Positions 35,149 to 43,911 of a DNA stretch of 64,000 nt are shown here, in pieces. The stretch lies in assembly GCF_001428605.1 (NCBI RefSeq), contig NZ_LMID01000011.1, positions 248,001 to 312,000 of the forward strand. The letters are read 5' to 3'. The first letter of the stretch is position 1, and the number at the start of each line of letters is the position of its first letter. Origin of the DNA: Sphingomonas sp. Root720. Its GTDB lineage: Bacteria; Pseudomonadota; Alphaproteobacteria; Sphingomonadales; Sphingomonadaceae. The notes beneath the pieces were generated by a model, which saw only the letters and a program-made list of their open reading frames with translations, was not told the DNA's origin and searched no databases. The translations under genes were made by a program, and so were the position numbers.

Positions 35149-37407
35149 TCAGCTCTGCCCTCGAAAACGGTTGTCGCGAGGGAAGCCCACCGGCGGCATC
35201 CGCCCCGCCGCGCCGCGTGCCGCGCGCCATGGGGTGAGGTCGGCCTCGGTGCGGGTCCGTCCGGTGTCGCCGCCCATCGTCCAGCTCAGGCCATCGTCGA
35301 GCCTGAAGCTGATCGCGTCGGACAGGCCGCCATCCTTGTAGCGTTGTATGGTAACGCCCTGCCCGCGTGACATGCGCGGCAATTCGGTGAGGGGGAAGAT
35401 CACCATCTTGCGGTTGTCGCCGATCGCCGCGACATAATCGTCGGTCGCCGCCACCGGGTGAATGATCTTCAGTCGACCGCCTTCGCGCAGGTTGACGACC
35501 TGCTTTCCCTTCCGCGTCTCGGCCGCGACGTCGCCCATGTCGACGACGAAGCCCTTGCCGTCGCCCGAGGCCAGCAGCAACTCGCTCCCCGCCCGCGCGA
35601 CCAGCAGCGCCGCGACCCGTGCATCGGCGTCGATATCGGCGAACAGGCGCACCGGTTCGCCGAAGCCGCGACCGCCCGGCAGCTTGTCGGCAGGCAAGGT
35701 GTAGAAACGGCCCTGATCGGTCGCCAGCAGGATTCGGTCGGTGGTCTGCCCACGGATCGCGAAGGCCGGGCCGTCGCCCTCCTTGAACTTGACCGCAGCC
35801 TGCGCGGCCTCGTCGAGATGGCCCTTCATCGCGCGGATCCAGCCGCGCTGCGACAGGATCACGGTGACGGGCTCGCGCTCGATCATCGCCTCCAGCGGGA
35901 TCTCGCGCGCCGGCGCGGCTTCGGACAGCGTGGTGCGGCGCGCGCCCAGCGCGGTCTCGGGACCGTAGCGGTCGCGCAGCGCGGTCAGGTCGCGCTTCAT
36001 CCGGGTACGCTGGCGCGCCGGGCTCTCGATCAGCGCCTCGAGCCCCTTGCCCTCGCTGTCGAGCGCATCGCGCTCCTTCCTGATCTCATATTCCTCGAGC
36101 CGGCGCAGGCTCCGCAGCCGCATGTTGAGGATCGCCTCGGCCTGGCGGTCGGTCAGCCCGAACTCGGCGATCATCACCGGCTTGGGCTCGTCCTCCTCGC
36201 GGATGATCTGAATGACCCGGTCGAGGTTCAGATAGGTGATCAAATAACCGTCGAGCAGCTCGATCCGGTCGGCGATCTTGGCCAGCCGGTATCGCGAACG
36301 CCGGATCAGAACCTCGAACTGATGCTTGAGCCAGGCCGCGAGGACGTCCTTCAGGCTCATCACCCCCGGAGTCCGGCTGTCGTCGAGCACATTCATGTTG
36401 AGCGGCACGCGGACCTCGAGGTCGGTCAGCCGGTACAGGCTGTCCATCAGCATGTCGGCATCGACCGTGCGGCTGCGCGGTTCGAGGACGATACGGATCG
36501 CCTCGTCGCTCTCGTCGCGGACGTCGGCGAGGATCGGCAGCTTCTTGTCGTTGATCAGCTCGGCGATCTGCTCGATCAGCTTGGATTTCTGGACCTGGTA
36601 GGGGATTTCGCTGACCACGAGGTGCCAGCCGCCGCCCTTCTCCTCGACCTTGGCGATCCGCGCGCGGACGCGGAAGGCGCCCCGCCCAGTGGCATAGGCC
36701 TCCGCGATCACTGCGGGATTGTCGACGAGGATGCCGCCGGTCGGGAAATCGGGTCCCTGCACGAACTGGAGCAGCTCGGAGATCTCGGCCTCGGGCTTGT
36801 CGATCAGCAGCACCGACGCGTCGATCAGCTCGGCGACGTTGTGCGGCGGGATCGAGGTTGCCATGCCGACGGCAATGCCGCTGGCCCCGTTGGCGAGCAG
36901 GTTGGGGAACAGGCCCGGGAAGATCTCCGGCTCTTCCTCCTCGCCATTGTAGGTGGGGCGGTAATCGACCGTGCCCTCGTCGAGGCCGGCCATCAGATCG
37001 CCCGCCGCCGCTGTCAGCCGCGCCTCGGTATAGCGCATTGCCGCGGCGTTATCGCCGTCGACATTGCCGAAATTGCCCTGTCCGTCGACCAGCGGGTAGC
37101 GCAGCGAGAAGGTCTGGGCGAGGCGGACCATCGCGTCATAGACCGACTGGTCGCCATGCGGGTGGTACTTGCCGATCACGTCGCCGACGACGCGGGCGCA
37201 TTTCTTGTAACCCGAGGCGGGATCGAGCCGCAGCAGCCGCATCGCCCAGAGCAGGCGGCGGTGCACCGGCTTCAGCCCGTCGCGCACGTCGGGCAGCGAG
37301 CGCGCGGTGATCGTCGACAGGGCGTAGACGAGATAGCGGTCGGACAGCGCGCTATCGAAGGGGGTATTGCGGATGCTGTCGTCGGGCAGCTCGGCGATAT
37401 CGGTCAT
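35149..37407 (-). CDS. parC: DNA topoisomerase IV subunit A
   Basis: Part of the heterotetramer that decatenates daughter chromosomes. The 752-aa protein shows [31 protein letters not shown] (quinolone-determining region, with Ser88), and the catalytic Tyr126 in [11 protein letters not shown]. The C-terminal beta-pinwheel has shortened repeats ([22 protein letters not shown] and [19 protein letters not shown]), and the GyrA-box is missing, which separates it from GyrA. A TTG two codons upstream is also open, but the ATG at 37407 is preferred. parE is not in the window. The gene stands alone between the EAL gene and the LysR gene. Confidence 0.95.
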   Translation of the reverse strand: MTDIAELPDDSIRNTPFDSALSDRYLVYALSTITARSLPDVRDGLKPVHRRLLWAMRLLRLDPASGYKKCARVVGDVIGKYHPHGDQSVYDAMVRLAQTFSLRYPLVDGQGNFGNVDGDNAAAMRYTEARLTAAAGDLMAGLDEGTVDYRPTYNGEEEEPEIFPGLFPNLLANGASGIAVGMATSIPPHNVAELIDASVLLIDKPEAEISELLQFVQGPDFPTGGILVDNPAVIAEAYATGRGAFRVRARIAKVEEKGGGWHLVVSEIPYQVQKSKLIEQIAELINDKKLPILADVRDESDEAIRIVLEPRSRTVDADMLMDSLYRLTDLEVRVPLNMNVLDDSRTPGVMSLKDVLAAWLKHQFEVLIRRSRYRLAKIADRIELLDGYLITYLNLDRVIQIIREEDEPKPVMIAEFGLTDRQAEAILNMRLRSLRRLEEYEIRKERDALDSEGKGLEALIESPARQRTRMKRDLTALRDRYGPETALGARRTTLSEAAPAREIPLEAMIEREPVTVILSQRGWIRAMKGHLDEAAQAAVKFKEGDGPAFAIRGQTTDRILLATDQGRFYTLPADKLPGGRGFGEPVRLFADIDADARVAALLVARAGSELLLASGDGKGFVVDMGDVAAETRKGKQVVNLREGGRLKIIHPVAATDDYVAAIGDNRKMVIFPLTELPRMSRGQGVTIQRYKDGGLSDAISFRLDDGLSWTMGGDTGRTRTEADLTPWRAARGAAGRMPPVGFPRDNRFRGQS

Positions 37408-37465
37408 GACCAAGCTCTAGCGGGGAAAGTCCGCGCTTCCAAGTTCCCCGCCGCCACCGTCGGGA

Positions 37466-38350
37466 CTATCCCGCCCGCACTTCCGCCATCAGCCATTCGC
37501 GGAACGCCTTGACCTTGGCCGAGCCGTGCTTGTGCTCGGGATAGACGAGCCAGAAGCTGCCGCCGTCGCCGACATGGGGAAAGATCTGGACGAGACGACC
37601 GGTCTCGAGCTCATACGGCCAGAAGCGCGGGGTGAGCATCGCCACCCCCTCCCCCGCCACCGCCGCCATCCCCTCGATCACCTGCGAATCGACATGAATC
37701 GCATTGCGGTCGATATCGTCGGGAACGGGGACGCCGATCTGCGCGAACCAGGCCCGCCACCAGACGTCGTCGGAGTTCATCCGCAACGCGCCGAACAGCT
37801 GCGCCGGATCGGCGAAAGGGCCCTTCCGCTCGATATAGGCGGGGCTGCACATCGGGGTGAACTCGGCGGGAAACATCCTGATGGCGCGCAGGCCGGGCCA
37901 CTGCCCCTGGCCGATACGGATGCCGACATCCACCTCGTCACGGGCGAAGTCGACCAGTTCGTGGGTCGCAAGCAGCCGGACCGCGATGTCGGGCTTGGCG
38001 AGCTGGAAGCGTGCCAGGCGGGGTCCCAGCCAGCTCGCGGCGATGCCGGGGGCCGCACTGATCGTCAGCACCCCGCTCTCGGCGAAGCGGACCTTGGCGA
38101 AGGCCTGGTCGAGCTGGTCGAACGCGGCGGTGACGAGCGGCGCCAGCCTCTGCCCAGCCGGACTGAGCGAAACCCGCCGACCGGTCCGCAGGAACAGCGG
38201 CGTGCCGAGCCGGTCCTCGATCATCCTGATCTGGTAGCTGACCGCAGCCTGGGTCATCGCCAGCTCCTCCGCCGCGCGGGTGAAGTTCAGGTGACGCGCC
38301 GCGGCCTCGAACACGCGGACGCCGCTGAGCGGTGGGATCTGTCGGGCCAT
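37466..38350 (-). CDS. LysR family transcriptional regulator (GcvA-like)
   Basis: A 294-aa regulator with an N-terminal helix-turn-helix (LSGVRVFEAAARHLNFTRAAEELAMTQAAVSYQIRMIEDRLG) of the GcvA subgroup, and a LysR substrate-binding domain from about residue 92 (LTISAAPGIAASWLGPRLARF, DVGIRIGQGQWPGL, FTPMCSPAYI). It has the extra WWRAWF segment and C-terminal WLVYPEHKHGSAKVKAFREWL typical of GcvA/AmpR-like proteins. It is divergent from two tiny genes. A palindrome GATAA-N7-TTATC directly upstream is a candidate self-operator. The ligand is unknown. Confidence 0.93.
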   Translation of the reverse strand: MARQIPPLSGVRVFEAAARHLNFTRAAEELAMTQAAVSYQIRMIEDRLGTPLFLRTGRRVSLSPAGQRLAPLVTAAFDQLDQAFAKVRFAESGVLTISAAPGIAASWLGPRLARFQLAKPDIAVRLLATHELVDFARDEVDVGIRIGQGQWPGLRAIRMFPAEFTPMCSPAYIERKGPFADPAQLFGALRMNSDDVWWRAWFAQIGVPVPDDIDRNAIHVDSQVIEGMAAVAGEGVAMLTPRFWPYELETGRLVQIFPHVGDGGSFWLVYPEHKHGSAKVKAFREWLMAEVRAG

Positions 38351-38352
38351 AT

Positions 38353-38369
38353 GATAAAGCCTCCTTATC
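38353..38369. promoter_or_regulatory. Candidate LysR operator
   Basis: GATAA (38353-38357) and TTATC (38365-38369) form an inverted repeat with 7-bp spacing, only 3 bp before the lysR start and in the lysR / small-gene divergent region. A second inverted repeat CCTCCT-N5-AGGAGG (38360-38376) overlaps it. Confidence 0.45.
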
Positions 38370-38446
38370 TAGGAGGATGAATAACCGATTGGCGGCAGTC
38401 AAGGCACAGGCATATCTGGAGGGTCGTCACGAAGGAGGACATTGTG

Positions 38447-38599
38447 ATGGCTCAGATAAGGACAAAGAACGAACCCGCCGCTCCCCGGCTGCGCGAGCGG
38501 ATCGGCAGCGCGATCCGCTGGTGGGCCGAACATCAGGCCTGGCCGGCGACCGAGGAGGTCCGCATCGAATGGCGCGACCGGCCCTGCCGCCGGCCGTGA
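38447..38599 (+). CDS. Small protein, 50 aa, next to the LysR gene
   Basis: A 50-codon gene with a very strong ribosome site (AAGGAGG at 38432-38438, 8 nt before the ATG). The predicted product begins MAQIRTKNEPAAPRLRERIG and continues with a Trp/Arg/Glu-rich segment (SAIRWWAEHQAWPATEEVRI). It is soluble, basic and unlike any family I know. It starts divergently 96 bp from the LysR ATG and may be the regulator's target. It ends 11 bp before a second tiny gene. The strong ribosome site is the main support for it. Confidence 0.55.
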   Translation: MAQIRTKNEPAAPRLRERIGSAIRWWAEHQAWPATEEVRIEWRDRPCRRP

Positions 38600-38610
38600 C
38601 GGAGGCCGCA

Positions 38611-38757
38611 ATGTCCAAGGGCGACCGGCGCCACCTGCTGGCCGCGATCGCCGCGGGGCTGCTGTTCAGCGCCGCCTGCCTCGCGGCGGCGCTGAACCCG
38701 GACGCCAGGACGGCATGCCTGGCCGCTGCGGTCGCCTCCAGGCCAGCCATGCTCTGA
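38611..38757 (+). CDS. Small hydrophobic protein, 48 aa
   Basis: A 48-codon frame starting ATG at 38611, 5 nt after GGAGG (38601-38605). The product is MSKGDRRHLLAAIAAGLLFS followed by AACLAAALNPDARTACLAAAV, a basic N-terminus with a hydrophobic Ala/Leu-rich helix, so it could be a signal peptide or a one-helix membrane protein. It lies 11 bp after the 50-aa gene and probably shares its transcript. No family recognised. Confidence 0.5.
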   Translation: MSKGDRRHLLAAIAAGLLFSAACLAAALNPDARTACLAAAVASRPAML

Positions 38758-38832
38758 TGAAAGACGAAGGGGTGACGAACGCACGGTAAGGCGGCATGCT
38801 TGGTCCATAATCAGAATGGACTCCGCCTGCCG

Positions 38833-40761
38833 ATGCGTCTCCCTGCCCTGCTTTCGCTTCCCGCCGTCGCCCTGGCCCTGGCCGCTCCCGCGGCAGCCAT
38901 CGAGCCCAGCCTGCCGCAGCCGCTGCCGATCGAAAGACAGGTGCCGGCGGCCCGCGACATCGCCTATCCCGGCACGATCGAGCTGGCCGTAGACGCGACC
39001 GACGTGGCGCGCGGCATCTTCCGCGTCCGCGAGCGGCTTCCCGTCACGGGCGCGGGCAGGCTCTATCTGCTCTATCCGCAATGGCTACCGGGCAACCATG
39101 CCCCGCGCGGTCCGATCGACGACATCGCCGATCTGACGATCACCGCCAATGGCCAGCCGCTGCGCTGGCGGCGCGACCCGGTCGACGTCTACGCGATCCA
39201 GGTCGACGTGCCCGAGGGCGCGCGGTCGATAGACCTGTCCTTCGACTATGTCTCGCCCACCAGCGGCGCGCAGGGCCGGGTGGTGATGACCAGCGACATG
39301 CTGAGTCTGCAATGGAACCTGACCGCCTTCTATCCGGCCGGCTATTTCACCCGGCGTATCATGGTGTCTCCCAGCGCGATCCTGCCTGCCGGCTGGGGCT
39401 ATGGCACCGCGCTCGAACCCGCAGGTGCCAGGACGGCCGGGACGGTCGCCTTCCGCCCGGTCAGCTTCGAGACGCTGGTCGACAGCCCGATGCTGGCCGG
39501 CCGCCATTTCCGGCAGATCCAGCTCAGCCCCAAGGTGAGGCTCAACATCGCCGGCGACGATCCGGCAGAATTGCAGGCGAGCGAGCCGCAGATCCGGGCG
39601 CATCGCCTGCTGGTCGATCAGGCCGTCAAGCTGTTCGGCGCCGAACACTACGATCATTACGACTTCCTCCTGTCGATCAGCGACCGACTGGGCGGGATCG
39701 GCCTCGAACATCAGCGGTCGAGCGAGAACGGCGTCGCGACCGGTTATTTCACCCGCTGGGACGAGCAGACCGCCCGGCACAACCTGCTGCCGCACGAATA
39801 TGTCCATAGCTGGAACGGCAAGTACCGGCGCGGTGCCGATCTCTACACGCCCGACTACAGTGTGCCGATGCGCAACTCGCTGCTGTGGGTCTATGAAGGG
39901 CAGACCCAATATTGGGGCTATGTGCTGCAGGCGCGATCCGGCCTCGTTTCTCCGGAGGACACGCTCGCCTTCCTCGCCATGGCGGCGGCCCAGCTCGATA
40001 CGCGTCCCGGCCGCCAGTGGCGCCCGCTGATCGACACGACCAACGACCCGATCATCGCCGCGCGCCGGCCGCAGCCCTGGACGAGCCTCCAGCGGTCCGA
40101 GGATTATTATAACGAGGGCATGCTCGTCTGGCTCGACGTCGACATGAAATTGCGCGAGCTGACCGGCGGCCGGCGCTCGCTCGACGACTTCGCGCGGGCC
40201 TTCTTCGGCATGCGCGACGGCGACTGGGGGACATTGACCTATACGTTGGACGATATCGTCGCGACGTTGAATGCCGTGGCGCCCCACGACTGGGCGGCCT
40301 ATCTGCGCGACCGGGTCGAACAGGCCCGTCCCCATGCCCCGCTCGACTGGATCGCCAAGGGGGGATACCGGCTCGTCTATTCGAACAAGCCGACCAACTT
40401 CTGGCGGATCGAGGAGCGTCGGCGCAAACTGACCGATCTCAGCTATTCGCTCGGCGTCGTGATCGACAGCGGCGACCGCAAGATCGAGCAGGTCATCTGG
40501 GACAGCCCGGCCTTCGCGGCGGGCCTCACCAACAGCGACAGCATCGTCGCGCTCGATGGCGAGAGTTTCGACGGCGGAAAGCTGGCGGCGCGCATCGACG
40601 GCGCGGTGTCGTCCCGCAAGCCGATCGAACTACTGGTCCGGCGCGGCGACCAGTATCGAACGGTTTCGATTCCCTATTATGGCGGCAACCGCTATCCCCG
40701 CCTCGAACCGACGGGAACCGGTGCGGCCTGGCTGGACCAGTTGCTCAAGCCGAAGGGGTAG
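38833..40761 (+). CDS. M61 family peptidase (glycyl aminopeptidase-like) with PDZ domain
   Basis: A 642-aa exported metallopeptidase. Residues 1-~22 form a signal peptide ending in AAPAAA. The M61 beta-domain (ATDVARGIFRVRERLPV, DLTITANGQPLRW) precedes the zinc site HEYVHSWNGKYRR (His321, Glu322, His325) and the third ligand in LLWVYEGQTQYWGY. The C-terminus has a PDZ domain (SLGVVIDSGDRKIEQVIWDSPAFAAGL). It probably trims N-terminal residues from peptides in the periplasm. The frame is open 11 codons upstream, but MRLPALLSLPAVALAL begins a standard signal peptide. It is followed by a 330-bp repeat-containing gap. Confidence 0.92.
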   Translation: MRLPALLSLPAVALALAAPAAAIEPSLPQPLPIERQVPAARDIAYPGTIELAVDATDVARGIFRVRERLPVTGAGRLYLLYPQWLPGNHAPRGPIDDIADLTITANGQPLRWRRDPVDVYAIQVDVPEGARSIDLSFDYVSPTSGAQGRVVMTSDMLSLQWNLTAFYPAGYFTRRIMVSPSAILPAGWGYGTALEPAGARTAGTVAFRPVSFETLVDSPMLAGRHFRQIQLSPKVRLNIAGDDPAELQASEPQIRAHRLLVDQAVKLFGAEHYDHYDFLLSISDRLGGIGLEHQRSSENGVATGYFTRWDEQTARHNLLPHEYVHSWNGKYRRGADLYTPDYSVPMRNSLLWVYEGQTQYWGYVLQARSGLVSPEDTLAFLAMAAAQLDTRPGRQWRPLIDTTNDPIIAARRPQPWTSLQRSEDYYNEGMLVWLDVDMKLRELTGGRRSLDDFARAFFGMRDGDWGTLTYTLDDIVATLNAVAPHDWAAYLRDRVEQARPHAPLDWIAKGGYRLVYSNKPTNFWRIEERRRKLTDLSYSLGVVIDSGDRKIEQVIWDSPAFAAGLTNSDSIVALDGESFDGGKLAARIDGAVSSRKPIELLVRRGDQYRTVSIPYYGGNRYPRLEPTGTGAAWLDQLLKPKG

Positions 40762-41091
40762 GAAGCTCGCCCAAGGGATCGAATAAACTTCCCGCGTCAC
40801 CCCGTCGCGGGCTGGGGCGCATGTCTCTCGTCGGCCAGATGGCATCGAGAGAGAAAATAGACATGGATGCCGCCCCTGCGGGTTCCTTGCATAAACGGTC
40901 GCGTCCGAATTTCCCGACCGTCATCCTGGCGAAAGCAGGAATTTCCCGTCCCTTTCCGGGAGATGCGCCCGCCCAATGTCCAAAGTCAGTGAGATTCCGG
41001 CTTTCGCCGGAATGACGAGGAGCTACGCAAAGCGCCAGCCTTCGCTGGCCCAGCCTGAAGGGGCGACAGGAAGAGGAGCCGCGCCCTTCGT
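40762..41091. other. 330-bp gap with repeat copy B
   Basis: No gene seen. It holds a short GC-rich segment (40795-40820) and a copy of the dispersed inverted repeat (40920-41016). Both flanking genes point toward it, so no promoter is needed here. Confidence 0.6.
40920..41016. repeat. Dispersed intergenic inverted repeat, copy B
   Basis: GTCATCCTGGCGAAAGCAGG (40920-40939) and GATTCCGGCTTTCGCCGGAA followed by TGAC (about 40993-41016) face each other, matching the family at 18.5, 51.4, 55.1 and 60.4 kb. It lies between convergent genes. Confidence 0.7.
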
Positions 41092-41901
41092 TCAGCCGAC
41101 GAAGGCCTTCTCGATCACGAAATCGGCGGGCTTGGCGTTCGAGCCTTCCTCGAAGCCGAGTCGCTCGAGAATCGCCGAACAGTCGCGGATCATGTCCATG
41201 CTGCCGCACATCATGACGCGGTCATGGGCCGGATCGAGCTTCGGCTCGCCGTCGACGCCCTCGAACAGGCCGCCATTCTCCATCAGCGTCGTGATGCGCT
41301 GCTGCCGCGGGAAGGGTTCGCGGGTGACGATGGGGATGTAGCGGAACTTGGCGGCGGCCTCTTCCTCGACCAGCGGATCGCCGGCGAGCTTGCTTTCCAG
41401 CACGTCGCGGAAGGCGAGGTCGTTGAGATGGCGGACGCTGTGGACGATGATCACCTGCTCGTAGCGCTCATAGATGTCGGGATCGCGCATCACCGACAGG
41501 AAGGGCGCAAGGCCGGTGCCGGTCGACAGCAGGAACAGCCGCTTGCCGGGGGTCAGCGCGTCGGCGACGAGCGTGCCCGTGGTCTTGCGGGCGAGATAGA
41601 TCTCGTCGCCGGGGATGATGTGGCGCAGGCGCGAAGTCAGCGGGCCGTCGGGCACCGCGATCGACAGGAACTCGATCTCGTCGGAATAGGAGGGGCTGGC
41701 GATCGAATAGGCGCGCAGCAACGGGCGCGCCTCGGTCGGCAGGCCGATCATCACGAACTCGCCCGAGCGGAAACGCATCGATGCGGGCCGATCGACCGCG
41801 AAGCTGAACAGATGCTCGTTCCAATGCTTCACCCAGAGCACCGTCTGGATGTTGAAGGCGTCGTTCGGGGCGATCTTCACCGCTTCCGTCCGGCTGCTCA
41901 T
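41092..41901 (-). CDS. fpr: Ferredoxin--NADP+ reductase
   Basis: Transfers electrons between NADPH and ferredoxin or flavodoxin, supporting Fe-S assembly and stress defence. The 269-aa bacterial-type enzyme has the FAD motif RPLLRAYSIASP (RAYS 63-66), the second flavin segment SRLRHIIPGDEIYL, the NADP site LLSTGTGLAPFLSVMRDP, and the terminal segment KPADFVIEKAFVG. The open frame extends 37 codons further, but MSSRTEAVKIAP at 41901 has an AAGGAA site at proper spacing and is the expected N-terminus. It has no partner ferredoxin nearby. Confidence 0.93.
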   Translation of the reverse strand: MSSRTEAVKIAPNDAFNIQTVLWVKHWNEHLFSFAVDRPASMRFRSGEFVMIGLPTEARPLLRAYSIASPSYSDEIEFLSIAVPDGPLTSRLRHIIPGDEIYLARKTTGTLVADALTPGKRLFLLSTGTGLAPFLSVMRDPDIYERYEQVIIVHSVRHLNDLAFRDVLESKLAGDPLVEEEAAAKFRYIPIVTREPFPRQQRITTLMENGGLFEGVDGEPKLDPAHDRVMMCGSMDMIRDCSAILERLGFEEGSNAKPADFVIEKAFVG

Positions 41902-42081
41902 GAAATATTTCCTTTCAAAACCGTCTGACCGGTCCACGTGCGGGCTCCATAGAGCGGAGGCCGCCCCGGCGCCACATGGGATTATTTTTGCGGCAAGACA
42001 GTTTTGCTTCAATGGTCGATGCGCATTGTTATTGCCCGTGGCAACCCCGCCCGCCCCCCGGAGATAGGGCGGACGGGGCGC

Positions 42082-42765
42082 TCAACCCGCCCGGGGGCGG
42101 AACAGCGAAGGGCCTGGCTGCGCGGCGCGCGGGGGCAAGGCCGCGGCAAGATGGTCGATCCCGCGCATCGCCTGCGCGCGGCCCGGTTCGAGGAGGTCGG
42201 CGAAGCGATCGAGCAGTTCCTCGCCCTCCGGCCACCAACCCAGACCGTCGGCGGGCGCGAAATGGCCGCAGGCGCCGAAGCGGGCGAAGCCGGCACCCCA
42301 TTGGCGCGCGAGGCTGAATGCCCGATCGGGCGACACGACCGGATCGTCCTCGCTCGCGACGACCAGCGCCGGGAAGGAAAAGACGGTCGAAGGCAGCGGC
42401 GCGAATGCCAGCAGGCGCGGATCGGCATCGGCGGCGTTCGGATCACTCGGGGCGATCAGCAGCGCGCCGGCGACGGCGGCCTCGCTTTCCATGCTCATCA
42501 GCCCGGCCCAGGCGGCGATGGTGAGCGCCCCTATGCCGTGGCCGACGAGGATGATCGGCGCATCGGCGCGGCGGACCGCGTGGTCGAGGCGGGTGACGAG
42601 GCTGTTGCGATCGGGACAGCGCGACTGGCCGAGATCGACCATCCGGCAGTCGATCCTGGTGTCGACCCAGCAACGCAGCCAATAGCCCGCACCCTCGCCG
42701 TCGAGGTCGGGCAGCAGCAGCGTCAGGGGCGCCGCGGAAGGATGTTCGAAACGGGTTGTCGCCAT
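42082..42765 (-). CDS. RBBP9/YdeN-type alpha/beta hydrolase fold protein lacking the nucleophile
   Basis: A 227-aa protein of the RBBP9/YdeN serine hydrolase group. LLLPDLDGEGAGYWLRCWV opens the fold, and VVASEDDPVVSPDRAFSLARQWGA and GACGHFAPADGLGWWPEG hold the catalytic Asp and His. The nucleophile elbow, normally GHSxG, reads VGHGIGAL: the Ser codon is GGC (Gly). The fold seems intact but serine-hydrolase chemistry is unlikely as written. It may be a pseudoenzyme or use another residue. Start MATTRFEHPS at 42765 is supported by a GGAG site 7-9 nt upstream. It lies between fpr and purC on the same strand. Confidence 0.82.
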   Translation of the reverse strand: MATTRFEHPSAAPLTLLLPDLDGEGAGYWLRCWVDTRIDCRMVDLGQSRCPDRNSLVTRLDHAVRRADAPIILVGHGIGALTIAAWAGLMSMESEAAVAGALLIAPSDPNAADADPRLLAFAPLPSTVFSFPALVVASEDDPVVSPDRAFSLARQWGAGFARFGACGHFAPADGLGWWPEGEELLDRFADLLEPGRAQAMRGIDHLAAALPPRAAQPGPSLFRPRAG

Positions 42766-42878
42766 GATCCGACACTCCTCGACTCGGCGGCATGAAGGCC
42801 GCGGGATCGTCGTGTCAGATTATGTCTAGTCGCGCGGTTGTAAATAGGCCCTGCGACCAAATGCGGCGAGAATGCGGC

Positions 42879-42920
42879 AGGCCGGGGCGCGTTCGGACAG
42901 CCTCCGAAACGCCCCGGCCT
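42879..42920 (-). terminator. Long hairpin just after purC
   Basis: AGGCCGGGGCG (42879-42889) pairs with CGCCCCGGCCT (42910-42920), with an inner stem TTCGGA/TCCGAA. It begins 12 bp after the purC stop on the minus strand. There is no T-run, so termination is probable rather than certain. Confidence 0.6.
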
Positions 42921-42932
42921 AAGCCGTTGGAA

Positions 42933-43709
42933 TCACTTGCCGCGATTTTTCCGATGGCTTTCCAGATCGAGGATCATGTTCTCGCCTTCGGGCATCAAGC
43001 CGAGCCGGCGGGCGATTTCCTGATAGGCCTCGACCTCGCCGCCGAGATCCTGGCGGAACCGGTCCTTGTCGAGCTTCTCGCCGGTCGTCATGTCCCACAG
43101 CCGGCAGCCGTCGGGGCTGATTTCGTCGGCGAGGATGACGCGGCTGAAATCGTTGTCCCAGAAGCGGCCGAATTCGAGCTTGAAGTCGACCAGCCGGATA
43201 CCGATGCCGGCGAACAGGCCGCACATGAAGTCGTTCACGCGAATCGCCATGTCGGCGATGTCGTGCATCTCCTCCTGGCTCGCCCAGCCGAAGCAGGCGA
43301 TATGCTCATCCGCGACCAGCGGATCGCCGAGCGCGTCGTCCTTGTAATAATATTCGATGATCGTGCGGGGGAGCTGGGTACCCTCCTCGATTCCGAGCCG
43401 CTTGGTCAGCGATCCGGCGGCGACGTTGCGCACCACGACCTCGATCGGCACGATCTCGACCTGGCGGATCAGTTGCTCGCGCATGTTGAGGCGGCGAATG
43501 AAGTGGGTCGGCACGCCGATCGTCCCGAGCAGCGTGAAGATATGCTCGGAAATCCGGTTGTTGAGCACGCCCTTGCCGTTGATCGTGCCCTTCTTCTGGG
43601 CATTGAACGCGGTGGCGTCGTCCTTGAAATATTGGATCAGAGTGCCGGGCTCCGGTCCCTCATACAGGATCTTGGCCTTGCCTTCGTAAATCTGGCGGCG
43701 GCGGGTCAT
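42933..43709 (-). CDS. purC: Phosphoribosylaminoimidazole-succinocarboxamide synthase
   Basis: Ligates aspartate to CAIR, giving SAICAR, step 8 of purine synthesis. The 258-aa protein begins [24 protein letters not shown] (the usual EGKxK ATP-binding start), followed by [39 protein letters not shown] and [16 protein letters not shown], all typical PurC segments. The open frame extends 22 codons upstream, but the ATG at 43709 has GGAGG 8 nt upstream. It is divergent from kup. Other pur genes are absent from the window, so it is not in a purine operon. Confidence 0.96.
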   Translation of the reverse strand: MTRRRQIYEGKAKILYEGPEPGTLIQYFKDDATAFNAQKKGTINGKGVLNNRISEHIFTLLGTIGVPTHFIRRLNMREQLIRQVEIVPIEVVVRNVAAGSLTKRLGIEEGTQLPRTIIEYYYKDDALGDPLVADEHIACFGWASQEEMHDIADMAIRVNDFMCGLFAGIGIRLVDFKLEFGRFWDNDFSRVILADEISPDGCRLWDMTTGEKLDKDRFRQDLGGEVEAYQEIARRLGLMPEGENMILDLESHRKNRGK

Positions 43710-43911
43710 TGTCGGGCCTCCGGCGGGCGGGAAAACAGAGAAGCCCCGGAGACAACGTCGATTCGGACGCGCCACCGAGGCAGTTGGAGTTCGCCTTTAC
43801 CGCGATTGCCCGCTCCACGCAAACAATGCCGCACCGCCGCGAGATTCTGCGTGCATTCCGCCCTGGAGAGGCCTAATCGCCGCGCCGGCTTCGCGCTTGA
43901 AGGCGTAATCG

